The notes below the pieces were generated by a model, which saw only the letters and a list, made by a program, of their open reading frames with translations, did not search any database and was not told where the DNA came from. Positions 50,122-58,846 of a stretch of DNA of 64,000 nucleotides are shown here, one piece after another (position 1 is the first letter of the stretch; each line of letters starts with the position of its first letter). The translations under genes were made by a program, and so were the position numbers. The DNA is taken from contig JAOANE010000047.1 of assembly GCA_025194985.1 (NCBI GenBank), forward strand, positions 35,631 through 99,630, read 5' to 3'. Origin of the DNA: Regnicoccus frigidus. Its GTDB lineage: Bacteria > Cyanobacteriota > Cyanobacteriia > PCC-6307 > Cyanobiaceae.

Positions 50122-51120
50122 TCAGTAACCAGAAGATCCTGCTGGCGGTGCGCTGGCCGGGAACTGGCTGAGGTAGGTGGAAACGGCGATGGACCGGGGC
50201 TGGTTGTAACCAACGGGCAACCAGAGATCACCGGCCGCTGCTGCGAAATGAATATCCCAGTGATAGAGCCCCACATAGGCGCTGGGGTCCTCCTTGACCA
50301 GGGAGGCATAGGTGAGCACGGCATTGCCGTAGTTGTCGCTGTTGTTATAGCCCCAGAGCCCTCTGCGGATGTCTTTCAAGCCACCCCGGCGCACCAGGTA
50401 ACGGGCCGCCGCATGAATCGCGTCGTGGGGATCGCGGATGTCGCCCTTACCGACCCCCGCCTGCGCCCAGGTGGTGGGCAGGAACTGCATCGGCCCCTGG
50501 GCATTGGCCACGGAAACCCCATCGATGCGGCCCATGCCGGATTCCACCAGGTTCACGGCGGCCAGCACCTCCCATTCGATGCCCGTCGCCGCCTCGGCTT
50601 CTTTGTAATAGTCAATCAGCGTTTCGGCGGGCTCAGGCGCAATGATCCGCCAGGCCGGCAACGTTGTCGGTTTTCTGTCGCTGCGATGCATGGCCAGGAA
50701 GGAACGCCGCGCTGAGAGGTGCCGGTCGTAGATGCTCTGCCAAGCCACCGGAATGGAGCGCCGCACCTGCTGGGATCGCTCCGGCTGATGGGAGAGAACG
50801 CGGTAGATCACCTGCTGCTGGTGGCCGAGGCCAGGAAGCTCAGCGGCGGGGGTCTCCGGCGAGCGCAACGCCTGCTCCACCGACACCAGCAACGCCGCCA
50901 GCGCAACGGGATCAGATGGCACCAGCGGGTAATGGCGCCCCTGGGAGTTCAGCGGCAGGGCCTGATCGGTGGGCAGCTGCAGCACCGCCCGCTCCTGCCC
51001 GCCTTCAACAATCGCCGCCTGGGTGACGCCCTGGTGGGGGCGCAAAACCAGGCCAACCCCGAGCAGAAGGGCTCCACAGCCCAGGCCGGCGGCGAGCAAT
51101 CGAGCAGATGGCTTTGGCAT
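50122..51120 (-). CDS. Lytic transglycosylase (SLT/GH23 domain)
   Basis: A 332-residue murein-cleaving enzyme with an N-terminal signal anchor (LLAAGLGCGALLLGVGLVLRP). The C-terminal SLT domain: EWEVLAAVNLVESGMGRIDGVSVANAQGPMQFLPTTWAQAG has the catalytic Glu in VESGMG and the GPMQFLP motif, then DPHDAIHAAARYLVRRGG and YNNSDNYGNAVLTYA. It acts in the periplasm on peptidoglycan. The ORF extends upstream past 51500, but that part is antisense to argJ; ATG 51120 is chosen because it precedes the signal sequence. Divergent from argJ. Confidence 0.88.
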   Translation of the reverse strand: MPKPSARLLAAGLGCGALLLGVGLVLRPHQGVTQAAIVEGGQERAVLQLPTDQALPLNSQGRHYPLVPSDPVALAALLVSVEQALRSPETPAAELPGLGHQQQVIYRVLSHQPERSQQVRRSIPVAWQSIYDRHLSARRSFLAMHRSDRKPTTLPAWRIIAPEPAETLIDYYKEAEAATGIEWEVLAAVNLVESGMGRIDGVSVANAQGPMQFLPTTWAQAGVGKGDIRDPHDAIHAAARYLVRRGGLKDIRRGLWGYNNSDNYGNAVLTYASLVKEDPSAYVGLYHWDIHFAAAAGDLWLPVGYNQPRSIAVSTYLSQFPASAPPAGSSGY

Positions 51121-51205
51121 CGGACGGATCGGAGTCAGCAGGCGCCGACGGGGGAATGGGCAGATTAAGAGCCGGAAGGAGGCGGCCTCACGCCCCGGCG
51201 GCAGG

Positions 51206-52510
51206 ATGCTCCCAGCTCCGCAGGCCAGCGTGATCTCCTCCAACAACGGCTCCCCGTCCGCAGAAGCCAGCGCCACCTGGCATCCCATCGCCGGTGGGAT
51301 CACCGCGCCAATGGGGTTTGAGGCGGCGGGGATCACCGCTGGGCTGAAGGCCTCCGGCAAGCCCGATCTCTCCCTGCTGCTGGCGCCAGAGGGGGCCGTC
51401 TGCGCCGGCAGCTTCACCACCAACCGGGTGCGGGCCGCCTGCGTCGACCTCTGCGCCGAGCGCCTGGCTGAAGGCGCCGGCTGTGCCCGGGCCGTGCTCA
51501 CCAACTCCGGTCAGGCCAATGCCTGCACCGGCGAGCGAGGCCTGATCGACAGCCTGCGCGCCACCGCCGCAGTGGCCGCCAAACTCAACGTGAAGCCCGA
51601 GCAGGTGCTGATCTGCTCCACCGGCGTGATCGGCGTGCCGATCCCGATCGACACCCTGCTGGCGGGGCTCGATCCACTGGTGGCGGCCCTGGGCCCGGCG
51701 GGGGGCGCCGCCGCCGCCAGCGCCATCCTCACCACCGATCTGGCCCTCAAGCAGATCGCCCTGGAGGCCGATCTCGGTGGCCAGCGGGTGCGGATCGGCG
51801 GCATGGCCAAGGGCTCGGGAATGATCCACCCGGACATGGCCACCCTGCTGGCCTATGCCAGTTGCGATGCCGGGGTTCCGGCCGCCATCTGGCAGGCCAT
51901 GGTGGGCCGGGCGGTGGCGCGCTCCTTCAACGCGATCACGGTGGACGGCGACACCAGCACCAACGACTGTTACCTGGCCTTTGCAGCCGGCCCGCCCCTG
52001 AACCCCGAGCTCTATCCCGCCCTGGAGGCCGGCCTGACGGCGGTGTCGCAACACCTGGCCAGGGCCGTCGCCCGTGATGGTGAGGGGGCCACCTGCCTGA
52101 TCGAGGTTCAGGTGGAGGGGGCCAGCAGCGACGCGGACGCCCGCGCCATCGCCAGAACGGTCTGTGGCTCCTCCCTGGTGAAAACGGCCGTGCATGGCCG
52201 CGATCCCAACTGGGGCCGGATCGTGGCCGCCGCCGGCCGCGCTGGGGTGGCGTTCCAAGCGGATGCCGTGGCCCTCTGGCTCGGAGAGCACCAGCTGATG
52301 GCCGCCGGTTCACCGCTGGCCTTCGATCGCCCCGCCGCGTCCACCTACCTGAAGGAGCGTGCCGCCGGCGCCTATCTCAACGCCGATCCGCGCAACGGCG
52401 ACACCGTGACGATCCGCCTGGCCGTGGGCGCTGGCCCGGGCCAAGGGCTCGCCTGGGGCTGCGACCTCTCCGACCAGTACGTGCGCATCAACGCCGACTA
52501 CACCACCTGA
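51206..52510 (+). CDS. argJ: Bifunctional ornithine acetyltransferase / N-acetylglutamate synthase ArgJ
   Basis: Recycles acetyl groups from N-acetylornithine to glutamate in arginine synthesis. 434 aa. The autocleavage site is IHPDMATLLAY near residue 212, whose Thr becomes the nucleophile of the beta chain. Other blocks: GFEAAGITAGLKASGKPDLSLLLAPEGAVCAGSFTTNRVRAA, LTNSGQANACTGERG, STGVIGVPIP, VDGDTSTNDCYLAFAAG and DPNWGRIVAAAGRAGV. An in-frame upstream extension to 50969 is antisense to the transglycosylase and is rejected. Confidence 0.95.
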   Translation: MLPAPQASVISSNNGSPSAEASATWHPIAGGITAPMGFEAAGITAGLKASGKPDLSLLLAPEGAVCAGSFTTNRVRAACVDLCAERLAEGAGCARAVLTNSGQANACTGERGLIDSLRATAAVAAKLNVKPEQVLICSTGVIGVPIPIDTLLAGLDPLVAALGPAGGAAAASAILTTDLALKQIALEADLGGQRVRIGGMAKGSGMIHPDMATLLAYASCDAGVPAAIWQAMVGRAVARSFNAITVDGDTSTNDCYLAFAAGPPLNPELYPALEAGLTAVSQHLARAVARDGEGATCLIEVQVEGASSDADARAIARTVCGSSLVKTAVHGRDPNWGRIVAAAGRAGVAFQADAVALWLGEHQLMAAGSPLAFDRPAASTYLKERAAGAYLNADPRNGDTVTIRLAVGAGPGQGLAWGCDLSDQYVRINADYTT

Positions 52511-52573
52511 CCACCACAACGAGCCGAAGCTGGCTCGGGGCTTCAGGATGGGGAAACAGAGCAGCTTCCCTCC

Positions 52574-53074
52574 ATGTCCCAGGCCCGGCCCCGGCGGTCG
52601 TCCCGCCGCCACAGGCCAGCGCAGGCTGAGACCCCACGGCGGCCTCGATCGCCCTGGCTGATGGCCCTGCTGGCCGGCCTCTGCTTCGGCCTGGGATACG
52701 GCATCACCGGGCGTCTGCTTGCGCTGGGTGGCGGCGAGCAACAGCCACTGGGCCAGCCGTTTGAAGTGAAGCCCACGCCGGGAACGAGCCTGGAGAGCCT
52801 GCGGATGCGCTTCGGCGATCAGGACAGCGAGATCCGTGGCGATCTCGAGAAGCTGGAACAGGACGAGAAGCGCAAGGCGGGGGAGGCCAAGAGGGCCCAA
52901 GAGGTCAAAGAACGCCAAGCCGAAGCGGAGGCGGATGCCGCCAGCAGGACCGTGGCGCCGGAAGAACCGCCGCTGCAACGGCTTCTCCCCGATGAGCCCA
53001 GCACGGCCGCACCCAGCCCGCCGCCAAGGGATTTCCCCAGCGATCTGCCAGACCTTCCACCCCCCCAGACCTGA
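52574..53074 (+). CDS. Hypothetical membrane-anchored coiled-coil protein
   Basis: 166 residues. A basic N-terminus (RPRRSSRRHRPAQAETPRRPRSP) leads to one membrane helix LMALLAGLCFGLGYGITGRLLALGGG, then a charged helical stretch EIRGDLEKLEQDEKRKAGEAKRAQEVKERQAEAEA likely to form a coiled coil, and a Pro-rich tail. No named family recognised. It sits between argJ and a small gene coupled to the ABC1 kinase. Confidence 0.6.
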   Translation: MSQARPRRSSRRHRPAQAETPRRPRSPWLMALLAGLCFGLGYGITGRLLALGGGEQQPLGQPFEVKPTPGTSLESLRMRFGDQDSEIRGDLEKLEQDEKRKAGEAKRAQEVKERQAEAEADAASRTVAPEEPPLQRLLPDEPSTAAPSPPPRDFPSDLPDLPPPQT

Positions 53075-53108
53075 TCTGCCACAGTTTGGCAAGACTTCAG
53101 GCCTGGAG

Positions 53109-53432
53109 ATGAGCGCGCCCCAATCCTTGATCCAGGCGGCCCTGAACCGGTTGCAGGCCCGCATCGGCAGTGGCCTGGCTGACTCGGTGGCCGGCCTGGC
53201 GGTGCTGGCCCAGGAAGCGCCGGAGCGGCTGCGCAGCGAATGGGAGCTGTTCTGGCAGGAAGTCGAGATGGAAGCCGAACGGCTGGAAACCGACAGTGAC
53301 GACCACGCCAGCTCGCCGCCAACGCCAGCAACGGGCAGCCCATGGGAGCCAGAGCGCAGCAGCCAGGAACGGATCGATGATCTACGCGCCGCGGTGGCCG
53401 CCCTCACCCGCCGCCTTGAGGACCGCGCCTGA
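53109..53432 (+). CDS. Hypothetical small acidic protein upstream of the ABC1 kinase
   Basis: 107 residues: an amphipathic N-terminal half (SLIQAALNRLQARIGSGLADSVAGLAVLAQEAPERLRSEWELFWQEVEMEAERLE), a short Ser/Thr/Pro linker and a C-terminal helix RIDDLRAAVAALTRRLED. Its stop overlaps the kinase start (TGATG), so expression is coupled. The layout suggests a small partner protein; the function is unknown. Confidence 0.6.
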   Translation: MSAPQSLIQAALNRLQARIGSGLADSVAGLAVLAQEAPERLRSEWELFWQEVEMEAERLETDSDDHASSPPTPATGSPWEPERSSQERIDDLRAAVAALTRRLEDRA

Positions 53433-55105
53433 TGGGCAGCCTGGGCCCCCGCTGGCAGGGAGGGGTGCGCTCCCTGCGGATCTGGAGCGCGGTGCTGCAG
53501 TTCGCCTTTGGCCTCTGGCTCGATGGCAAAGACTGGAGCTATCGCGGCGGCGTCAATGAGCAGCGGCGAACGCTGCGCCAGCAAAGGCGAGCCCGCTGGC
53601 TCACGAAGGAACTGATCCAACTCGGCTCGGCCTTCATCAAGCTCGGGCAATTGCTCTCGGCCCGGCCCGACGTGCTGCCATCGGCCTATGTGGCCGAGCT
53701 CGCCAGCTTGCAGGACAAGGTGCCGGCCTTCCCCTTCAGCGTCGTTGAAACCTTGCTGGAGCAGGAGCTGGGGGAACGTTGCGCCGAGATCGTTGATCTT
53801 GAGGAGCAACCGCTCGGCTCCGCCAGCCTCGCCCAGGTGCACCGAGCCAGCCTGCGCAGCGGCCGCCAGGTGGTCTTCAAGGTTCAGCGGCCCGGCCTGG
53901 AGCGCCTGTTCCGGCTCGACCTGGAGGTGATGCAGCAGGTGGCGGCCGTGATTCAGCGCCATCCCCGCTGGGGCCAGGGCCGCGAGTGGGTGCCGATTGC
54001 CCAAGAATGCCGGCGCGTGCTGTTGCGCGAACTTGATTTCCGCCTGGAGGCAGAACATGCCGCCCGCTTCCGCCAGCAGTTCCTCGAAGACCCCGGCATC
54101 CGCATTCCCGGGGTGATCTGGGAGCTGAGCAGCCGCCGGGTGCTCTGTCTGGATTATCTACCCGGGATCAAGATCACCGATCGACCCGCCCTGGTGGCGG
54201 CCGGCATCGATCCGGCGGCGGTGGCGGAGAAGGGGGCGGCCAGTTACCTGCAGCAACTGGTGCGCTTCGGCTTCTTTCACGCCGATCCCCATCCCGGCAA
54301 CCTGGCGGTGGCCGCCGATGGAGGCCTGATCTACTACGACTTCGGGATGATGGGTCAGATCTCCCCACGGCTGCGCAGCCGGATTGGGCGCATGGTGCGG
54401 GCGGCAGCGGGCCGCGATGCCTCGGCCCTGGTGGTGGAACTGCAGGGCGCCGGGGTGATCGCCGCCGGCATCGATGCCGGGCCGGTGCGCCGTCTGGTGC
54501 GGGTGATGCTGAACGACGCCCTCACCCCTCCCTTCTCCGCCAATGTGCTCGAGAAGCTCTCCGGCGACCTTTACGACCTGGTGTACGGCCAGCCCTTCCG
54601 CCTGCCCTCCGAACTGATCTTCGTGATGCGGGCCCTCTCCACCTTCGAGGGAGTCGGCCGTGGCCTGGACCCAGGCTTTAGCTTGATTTCGATTGCCCGC
54701 CCCTACCTACTGCCCCTGATGACCGCCAGCGGCCAAGGCCCCAACGACTTCATCAACGAACTGGGCCGCCAGGCCGGCGAACTCGGCAGCCGCGCCCTCG
54801 GCATCCCCCGCCGCCTCGACGACAGCCTGGCGCGCATCGAACAAGGCGACCTTCAGGTACAGATCCGCGCCGGCGAAACCGACCGCCTCCTCCGCCGCCT
54901 GGCCATCGCCCAGCAGGTCAGCGGTCAGTCCTTCCTGCTCGGCGGCCTGGCCATCGCAGCAGCCCTCCTGGCCTCCAGCGGCCGCCCAGCCCTCACGGCC
55001 GTGCCGCTAGTTCTTGGCGTGCCCGTGGGCCTCACCTGGCTGAAGCTCCAGGGCAAACTGCAACGCGATGGCCGCATCGATAAATTGCCAGGAGTGGGCG
55101 GCTGA
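53432..55105 (+). CDS. ABC1/UbiB-family atypical kinase
   Basis: A 557-residue protein-kinase-like fold. The family KxGQ motif appears in LIQLGSAFIKLGQLLSARPDVLPSAYVAELASLQDKVPAFP, the Ala-rich loop in PLGSASLAQVHRASLRSGRQVVFKVQRPG, then RELDFRLEAEHAARF, RRVLCLDYLPGIKITD and the catalytic FFHADPHPGNLAVAADGGLIYYDFGMMG (DxxxxN and DFG). Two membrane helices lie at the C-terminus (SFLLGGLAIAAALLASS, LTAVPLVLGVPVGLTWL). In cyanobacteria such kinases are linked to quinone or plastoquinone metabolism and membrane stress. Confidence 0.9.
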   Translation: MGSLGPRWQGGVRSLRIWSAVLQFAFGLWLDGKDWSYRGGVNEQRRTLRQQRRARWLTKELIQLGSAFIKLGQLLSARPDVLPSAYVAELASLQDKVPAFPFSVVETLLEQELGERCAEIVDLEEQPLGSASLAQVHRASLRSGRQVVFKVQRPGLERLFRLDLEVMQQVAAVIQRHPRWGQGREWVPIAQECRRVLLRELDFRLEAEHAARFRQQFLEDPGIRIPGVIWELSSRRVLCLDYLPGIKITDRPALVAAGIDPAAVAEKGAASYLQQLVRFGFFHADPHPGNLAVAADGGLIYYDFGMMGQISPRLRSRIGRMVRAAAGRDASALVVELQGAGVIAAGIDAGPVRRLVRVMLNDALTPPFSANVLEKLSGDLYDLVYGQPFRLPSELIFVMRALSTFEGVGRGLDPGFSLISIARPYLLPLMTASGQGPNDFINELGRQAGELGSRALGIPRRLDDSLARIEQGDLQVQIRAGETDRLLRRLAIAQQVSGQSFLLGGLAIAAALLASSGRPALTAVPLVLGVPVGLTWLKLQGKLQRDGRIDKLPGVGG

Positions 55106-55285
55106 GCACCCAGCCCAAGCCCACAAAGTCAGTTCTGCCTATCAAGACGATTGCGGCCAATAGGGTTTACCTGCTTCCAGAGGCTGTGGATCTGCTGTAA
55201 TCACCCTTCTGCGCCTGGTTAGCCTGCAGCCATGCACAAGGGCTCCTCGAATAATGAGCAATCTACCTCAGCTCTGAGAGCATGA

Positions 55286-55305
55286 AAAAGCCGCCAGAGG
55301 GCGGC
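55286..55305 (-). terminator. Rho-independent terminator on the minus strand, now without a gene
   Basis: GCCGCC at 55290-55295 pairs with GGCGGC at 55300-55305 around AGAG. Read on the minus strand, the stem is followed by a run of five T (bases 55289-55285). It would end a leftward transcript, but the sequence to the right is now IS material, so its native gene was displaced or lost. Confidence 0.65.
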
Positions 55306-55369
55306 GGAAAATCAGAAGCCGACAAAAAACACTGACAAGTTACCCTGCAATCAGGGTTCGTCCGTCTGC

Positions 55370-55375
55370 GACTTA
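55370..55375. repeat. Target site duplication, left copy (GACTTA)
   Basis: GACTTA lies directly outside the left inverted repeat of the IS; an identical copy sits at 57142-57147 outside the right end. A perfect 6-bp duplication points to one recent insertion event. Confidence 0.8.
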
Positions 55376-57141
55376 GGGCTTCCTGAAAAAGTCAAAACCC
55401 CTGCCCTGCAGTTGGTTTGAGCCAATCAAAGGCGCTAAACTGGTTTTGACCGAGCAATTCCTTGCTCGCTACATCGTGTAACGGCCACGAATGTATCGGA
55501 AACATCATAATGGCCAGCTCTCTATCGAGGAGTTCCACCTTCCTTTTGGTGGCACACTTGATCCAGATAACCGCTGGGTTGTTCTTGCTCAGTTGATACC
55601 GTGGGAAGAGCTTGAATCGTCCTACGCACCACAGTTCAGCGCCACGATCGGAGCTCCTGCAAAATCAGTGCGCTTGGCATTTGGCGCTCTTTACATCAAG
55701 CAGCGGCTTGGTCTGAGTGATGAGGAGACTGTGCTGCAGATCTAGGAAAATCCATACATGCAGTACTTTCTTGCTTTTTCTGGCTACTCGAGCAAAGCCC
55801 CTTTTGATCCATCGATGATGGTTCACTTTCGTAAGCGGCTATCAGATGAAGACCTGCGCAAGATCAATGAGCTGATCGTGCAGCGCGGCAAAGAAATGCT
55901 GGTTGAAGCTGTAGCTGCCAGAGTTGATGACAGCGACAAACCGGATGATCAAGATGGAGACGGTGGTGCGCAGCTCTCCCTGGACTCGATGATCAAGCCA
56001 GCTAACTGGCCAGAAGGCATGAACTGGGGAACGATCAGCCTCGACGCTTCCTGCGCCCCCGCAGATATTACTTATCCCACTGATTTGAAGCTGCTCAACG
56101 AGGCGAGGAATGGCACTGAAAAGATTATCGATGATCTTTGCCATCAGTCCACTGGTTTTGGACGCCATCGCCCCCACTACAACCGCGAAAAAGCTCGTTT
56201 CAGCTTCCTCACGATCGCCAAGCAGAAAAAGCCAAGGCTGCGCAAGTTGAAGGCCGCAGTGAGGAAGCAGCTCAACTATCTGCAGCGCAATCTTGAGGCT
56301 ATCGACGCTTTGATCGCAGCTGGGGCAAGCCTTTCTGCCCTCAAGCAGCACTGGTGGCAGAAGCGTCTGGCCTGCAGTGAACTGGCACGGCAGCAAGCCA
56401 TCCTTCTTGAAAGCAATTCCAGAAGCATTCCTCATCGCTTTGCGCACCTGGTTCAGAAACAAGTACGGCCAATTGTTCGAGGAAAAGCAAGGGCAGCCGT
56501 TGAGTTTGGCGCCAAAATCAGCATCACTGTTGAAAATGGATTCCCATTTCTTCATCGCATCAGTTGGGATGCATACAACGAAGGTGGAGATCTCATTGCT
56601 CAGGCAGAAAAATACAAAAAGGATAATGGTTGCTACCCAGAGCGGATCTGCGCTGATCGTATCTACATCAATCGCGAGAATAGGCACTTCTGCATGAGAA
56701 ACGGAATCCGGCTCTCAGGCAAGCCTTTGGGTCGCCCCCCAAAGAACCCAGATCTGAATGCTGCCCGCAAGCAGCAACTCAGTGCTGATCTGCGCCGACG
56801 CAATGAGGTAGAGGGATCCTTTGGAGCTGGAAAGCGTAAGTATTCATTGGATCGCATCATGGCCAAACTCAAGCATGGTACCGAGACCACGATCTCGATG
56901 GCCTTCATCGTGATGTGCTCCGAGAAGGTGCTGAGGCTGCTGCGCCTCTTTTTTGTCCTTATTCTGGGTTGGTTATTGGGTCTGTACAGCCTCCAGGACG
57001 ACGACTCAGAGGGCTGCCACTCGCTCAGCGGTCAATCACACGATTTGCTGCTTGCGGTATAGGCAGCATCGAGTCGCTGGCTGTTTCGGCGAAGTACCTG
57101 CATTTTGTGTGAGTGCCCTGGTTTTGTTTTTCAGGAAGCCC
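55376..57141. mobile_element. Insertion sequence with matching terminal inverted repeats, 1766 bp
   Basis: The ends match: the left GGGCTTCCTGAAAAA (55376 on) corresponds to the reverse complement of the right end, then both run into CAAAACC after a short gap. Flanked by GACTTA on both sides. It carries a single transposase frame with a DUF772 (InsH N-terminal type) start, as in IS1182/IS5-like elements; the exact family would need a database comparison. Inserted just downstream of the next, older IS transposase. Confidence 0.85.
55491..57062 (+). pseudogene. IS transposase (DUF772 N-terminus) with an internal amber codon
   Basis: One frame of about 524 codons interrupted by TAG at 55743-55745. 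The N-terminal part YRKHHNGQLSIEEFHLPFGG and APAKSVRLAFGALYIKQRLGLSDEETVLQI is followed after the stop by ENPYMQYFLAFSGYSSKAPFDPSMMVHFRKRL, as expected for an intact transposase with Gln (CAG) at the stop. The C-terminal part has REKARFSFL, DRIYINRENRHFCMRNGIRLSGKPLGRPP and RNEVEGSFGAGKRKYSLDRIMAKLKHGTETTISMAFIVMC, with DDE-type spacing. A restart at 55758 would give an incomplete 434-aa protein. Codon use is poorer in GC than the core genes. Confidence 0.85.
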
Positions 57142-57147
57142 GACTTA
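57142..57147. repeat. Target site duplication, right copy (GACTTA)
   Basis: Identical to 55370-55375, adjoining the right inverted repeat. It overlaps the stop region of the minus-strand transposase, so that older element was the insertion neighbourhood. Confidence 0.8.
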
Positions 57148-58202
57148 GGCCGCTGCCACCACTTGGGTCGTGCGCTGAAGATATCGAAGGAAGTTGAAGG
57201 TCAGATTTTTGAGGCCCCACCATGCCTCATTCTTTTGAAGTCCAATCTTTCTCGTCAGCTTTCCACCCATTGACATGGTCATACAACCAAAGACATGCTC
57301 AACGCAGGCTCTAATTGCGGACTTGACATGATTTAGCTCCTTTGCTGCCTCATTGAGCGGGTGATTGCGAGAACCCTTTTCATGGATCAGGCTTTCAAAG
57401 CCTCCCAACCCAAGCAGTTCTTCAAAGCACTGCCCTGAATAGGCTGAGTCCACCCATACAAAGTCGTGCTCATTCTCTGGATCAAGGAGCCGTGGGAGCA
57501 TCTGGCTATCATGAATATTGGCTGGTGTAACTGCATACCTGCGAATGAATCCATGGTCAACATCGATACAGATGTTGTTCTTGTGGCCATAGTAGTTGGC
57601 ACCATTCTTCTTGACCCATCGAGCATCTAAGTCCTTCTGCTGCAGCCGATCTAGGTTTTCATCCCAGCCTTCCGGCAGCCTCCCAGCTTTGATTTCCTTG
57701 TTCTCTTCGCGGGTATTGCGTTGCTTGGGAACTGGGACAAGAGTTGCATCGATGATCTGACCGCCACGAGCTTGAAGGCCTTGAGTGCGGAGATACGCCT
57801 CAAACATCTCAAACAGCTCCTCGATGACCCCTGCCTTGCGGAGACGCTCCCTAAAAAAAGCCACAGTAGTTGCATCCGGAATATTGTTCATCACGCCAAG
57901 GCCGACAAACTCCTCGAAGGAGCGTCTGTCATTGACTTGGAATTCAAGCTCTTCAACCGCAAGCGGAAGGCTTCGCCTACGCTGAGATTAAAGAGCTGCT
58001 GGAGAACGAGCATCTTGAACAGGATCAAGGGATCAATCCTCTTGCGCCCAGCATTGCTCCTGCGCTCTTGCACATAGCCCTTATCGAGAAGTGGTCAGAA
58101 TGACTCCCACGGGATCGATTCAGAAAGTCGCTGGAGAACCGGCTTCTTCTCCTTGAGCTTTGCGGCTCTTTGCTGTTCGTCCCAGAAGCCTCTCTGACCC
58201 AC
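57145..58202 (-). pseudogene. IS5-family transposase, broken by a stop and a frameshift
   Basis: The C-terminal 249 codons are intact: MNNIPDATTVAFFRERLRKAG, GGQIIDATLVPVPKQRN, YYGHKNNICIDVDHGFIRRYAVTPANIHDSQMLP, DSAYSG, IHEKGSRNHPL and the DDE Glu region ACVEHVFGCMTMSMGGKLTRKIG. The N-terminus (GQRGFWDEQQRAAKLKEKKPVLQRLSESIPWESF) meets TGA at 58097-58099 where relatives have Arg (CGA), then PLLDKGYVQERRSNAGRKRIDPLILFKMLVLQQLFNLS, after which an apparent 23-bp insertion (57958-57980) shifts the frame before ELEFQVNDRRSFEEFVGLGVM. Terminal inverted repeats could not be assigned with confidence. Confidence 0.85.
57958..57980. repeat. 23-bp insertion with palindromic core inside the IS5-family transposase
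   Basis: Removing these 23 bases restores the transposase frame between FNLS and EELEFQVNDR. The insert has overlapping palindromes (GAAGGCTTC and AGGCTTCGCCT), like the small dispersed repeats of many cyanobacterial genomes. Its copy number elsewhere cannot be judged here. Confidence 0.45.
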
Positions 58203-58524
58203 TGCAGAATTAGAATGTCATCTGTCTAATCTAGCTCAGACCAGGGCATAGTGCATTGGCTTGTTGATTTTTCGAGGTGCCCACAAGCTGATTGAAGCCA
58301 TTGTGCGCGTCAATCGATCGCTTAAGGCAAAGGACCCAGCGGAGCTTGTGTGCCAAATTGAACAAGTGGTTCTCTGGCCAGCGAACCATTATCATGAAAA
58401 TGGAAAGTACGATGAAAGTCCTAGGGACAGCTAGCTTCTGGAGAACATGACGACATGGGGCTCTCCATGTTCACAGAAGCAACCAACTGCTCAAAAATGG
58501 TTAACGGAACCTTCAATTGACAAG
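58203..58524. other. Spacer between the decayed IS and the cassette array
   Basis: About 320 bases with no intact gene. On +, from about 58258 to 58434, a frame reads FRGAHKLIEAIVRVNRSLKAKDPAELVCQIEQVVLWPANHYHENGKYDE and then stops; it looks like a gene fragment of unknown family. An imperfect hairpin spans 58435-58479 (CTTCT and GAACATG pairing with CATGTTC and AGAAG). The first cassette boundary lies at 58525; no clear attC was identified to its left. Confidence 0.4.
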
Positions 58525-58591
58525 TTATCCGTATCCAACGAGCTGTTGTCGAGAAGCCACAGCTGGTACCGCGACATAGTACCATGCATGG

Positions 58592-58846
58592 ATGAAGCGG
58601 AAGCACCAGCGAACCCTTGAGCTGATCTTCTCCCGTCCTATAAGCGGCAGTTTGCCGTGGAGGGACATCGAAGCCTTGTTTCAGGAGCTTGGTGGAGATG
58701 TCAGCGAGAGGGCGGGCAGCCGAGTCGCGGTCGTTCTGTTTGGCGAAGTCAGGGTCTTCCACAGACCCCACCCATCGCCAGATACAGACAAGGGTGCTGT
58801 TGCTTCAATCCGCAAGTGGCTTGAAGAACACGGAGTTACATCATGA
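58592..58846 (+). CDS. hicA: HicA-type mRNA interferase toxin
   Basis: An 84-residue toxin of the HicA double-stranded-RNA-binding fold: KRKHQRTLELIFSRPISGSLPWRDIEALFQELGGDVSERAGSRVAVVLFGEVRVFHRPHPSPDTDKGAVASIRKWLEEHGV. The usual HicA GSHH stretch is GSRV here, so the catalytic His may be one of those in FHRPHP; this subgroup is common in cyanobacteria and proteobacteria. It would cleave mRNA unless bound by HicB. It overlaps hicB by 4 bp. First gene of cassette A, 67 bp inside the boundary. Confidence 0.85.
   Translation: MKRKHQRTLELIFSRPISGSLPWRDIEALFQELGGDVSERAGSRVAVVLFGEVRVFHRPHPSPDTDKGAVASIRKWLEEHGVTS

Noticed and set aside
58435..58479. Hairpin left of cassette A as an attC0 site
   Set aside because: Its arms do not lie next to the boundary box at 58525 and no R'' box precedes them; spacing does not fit the other sites.
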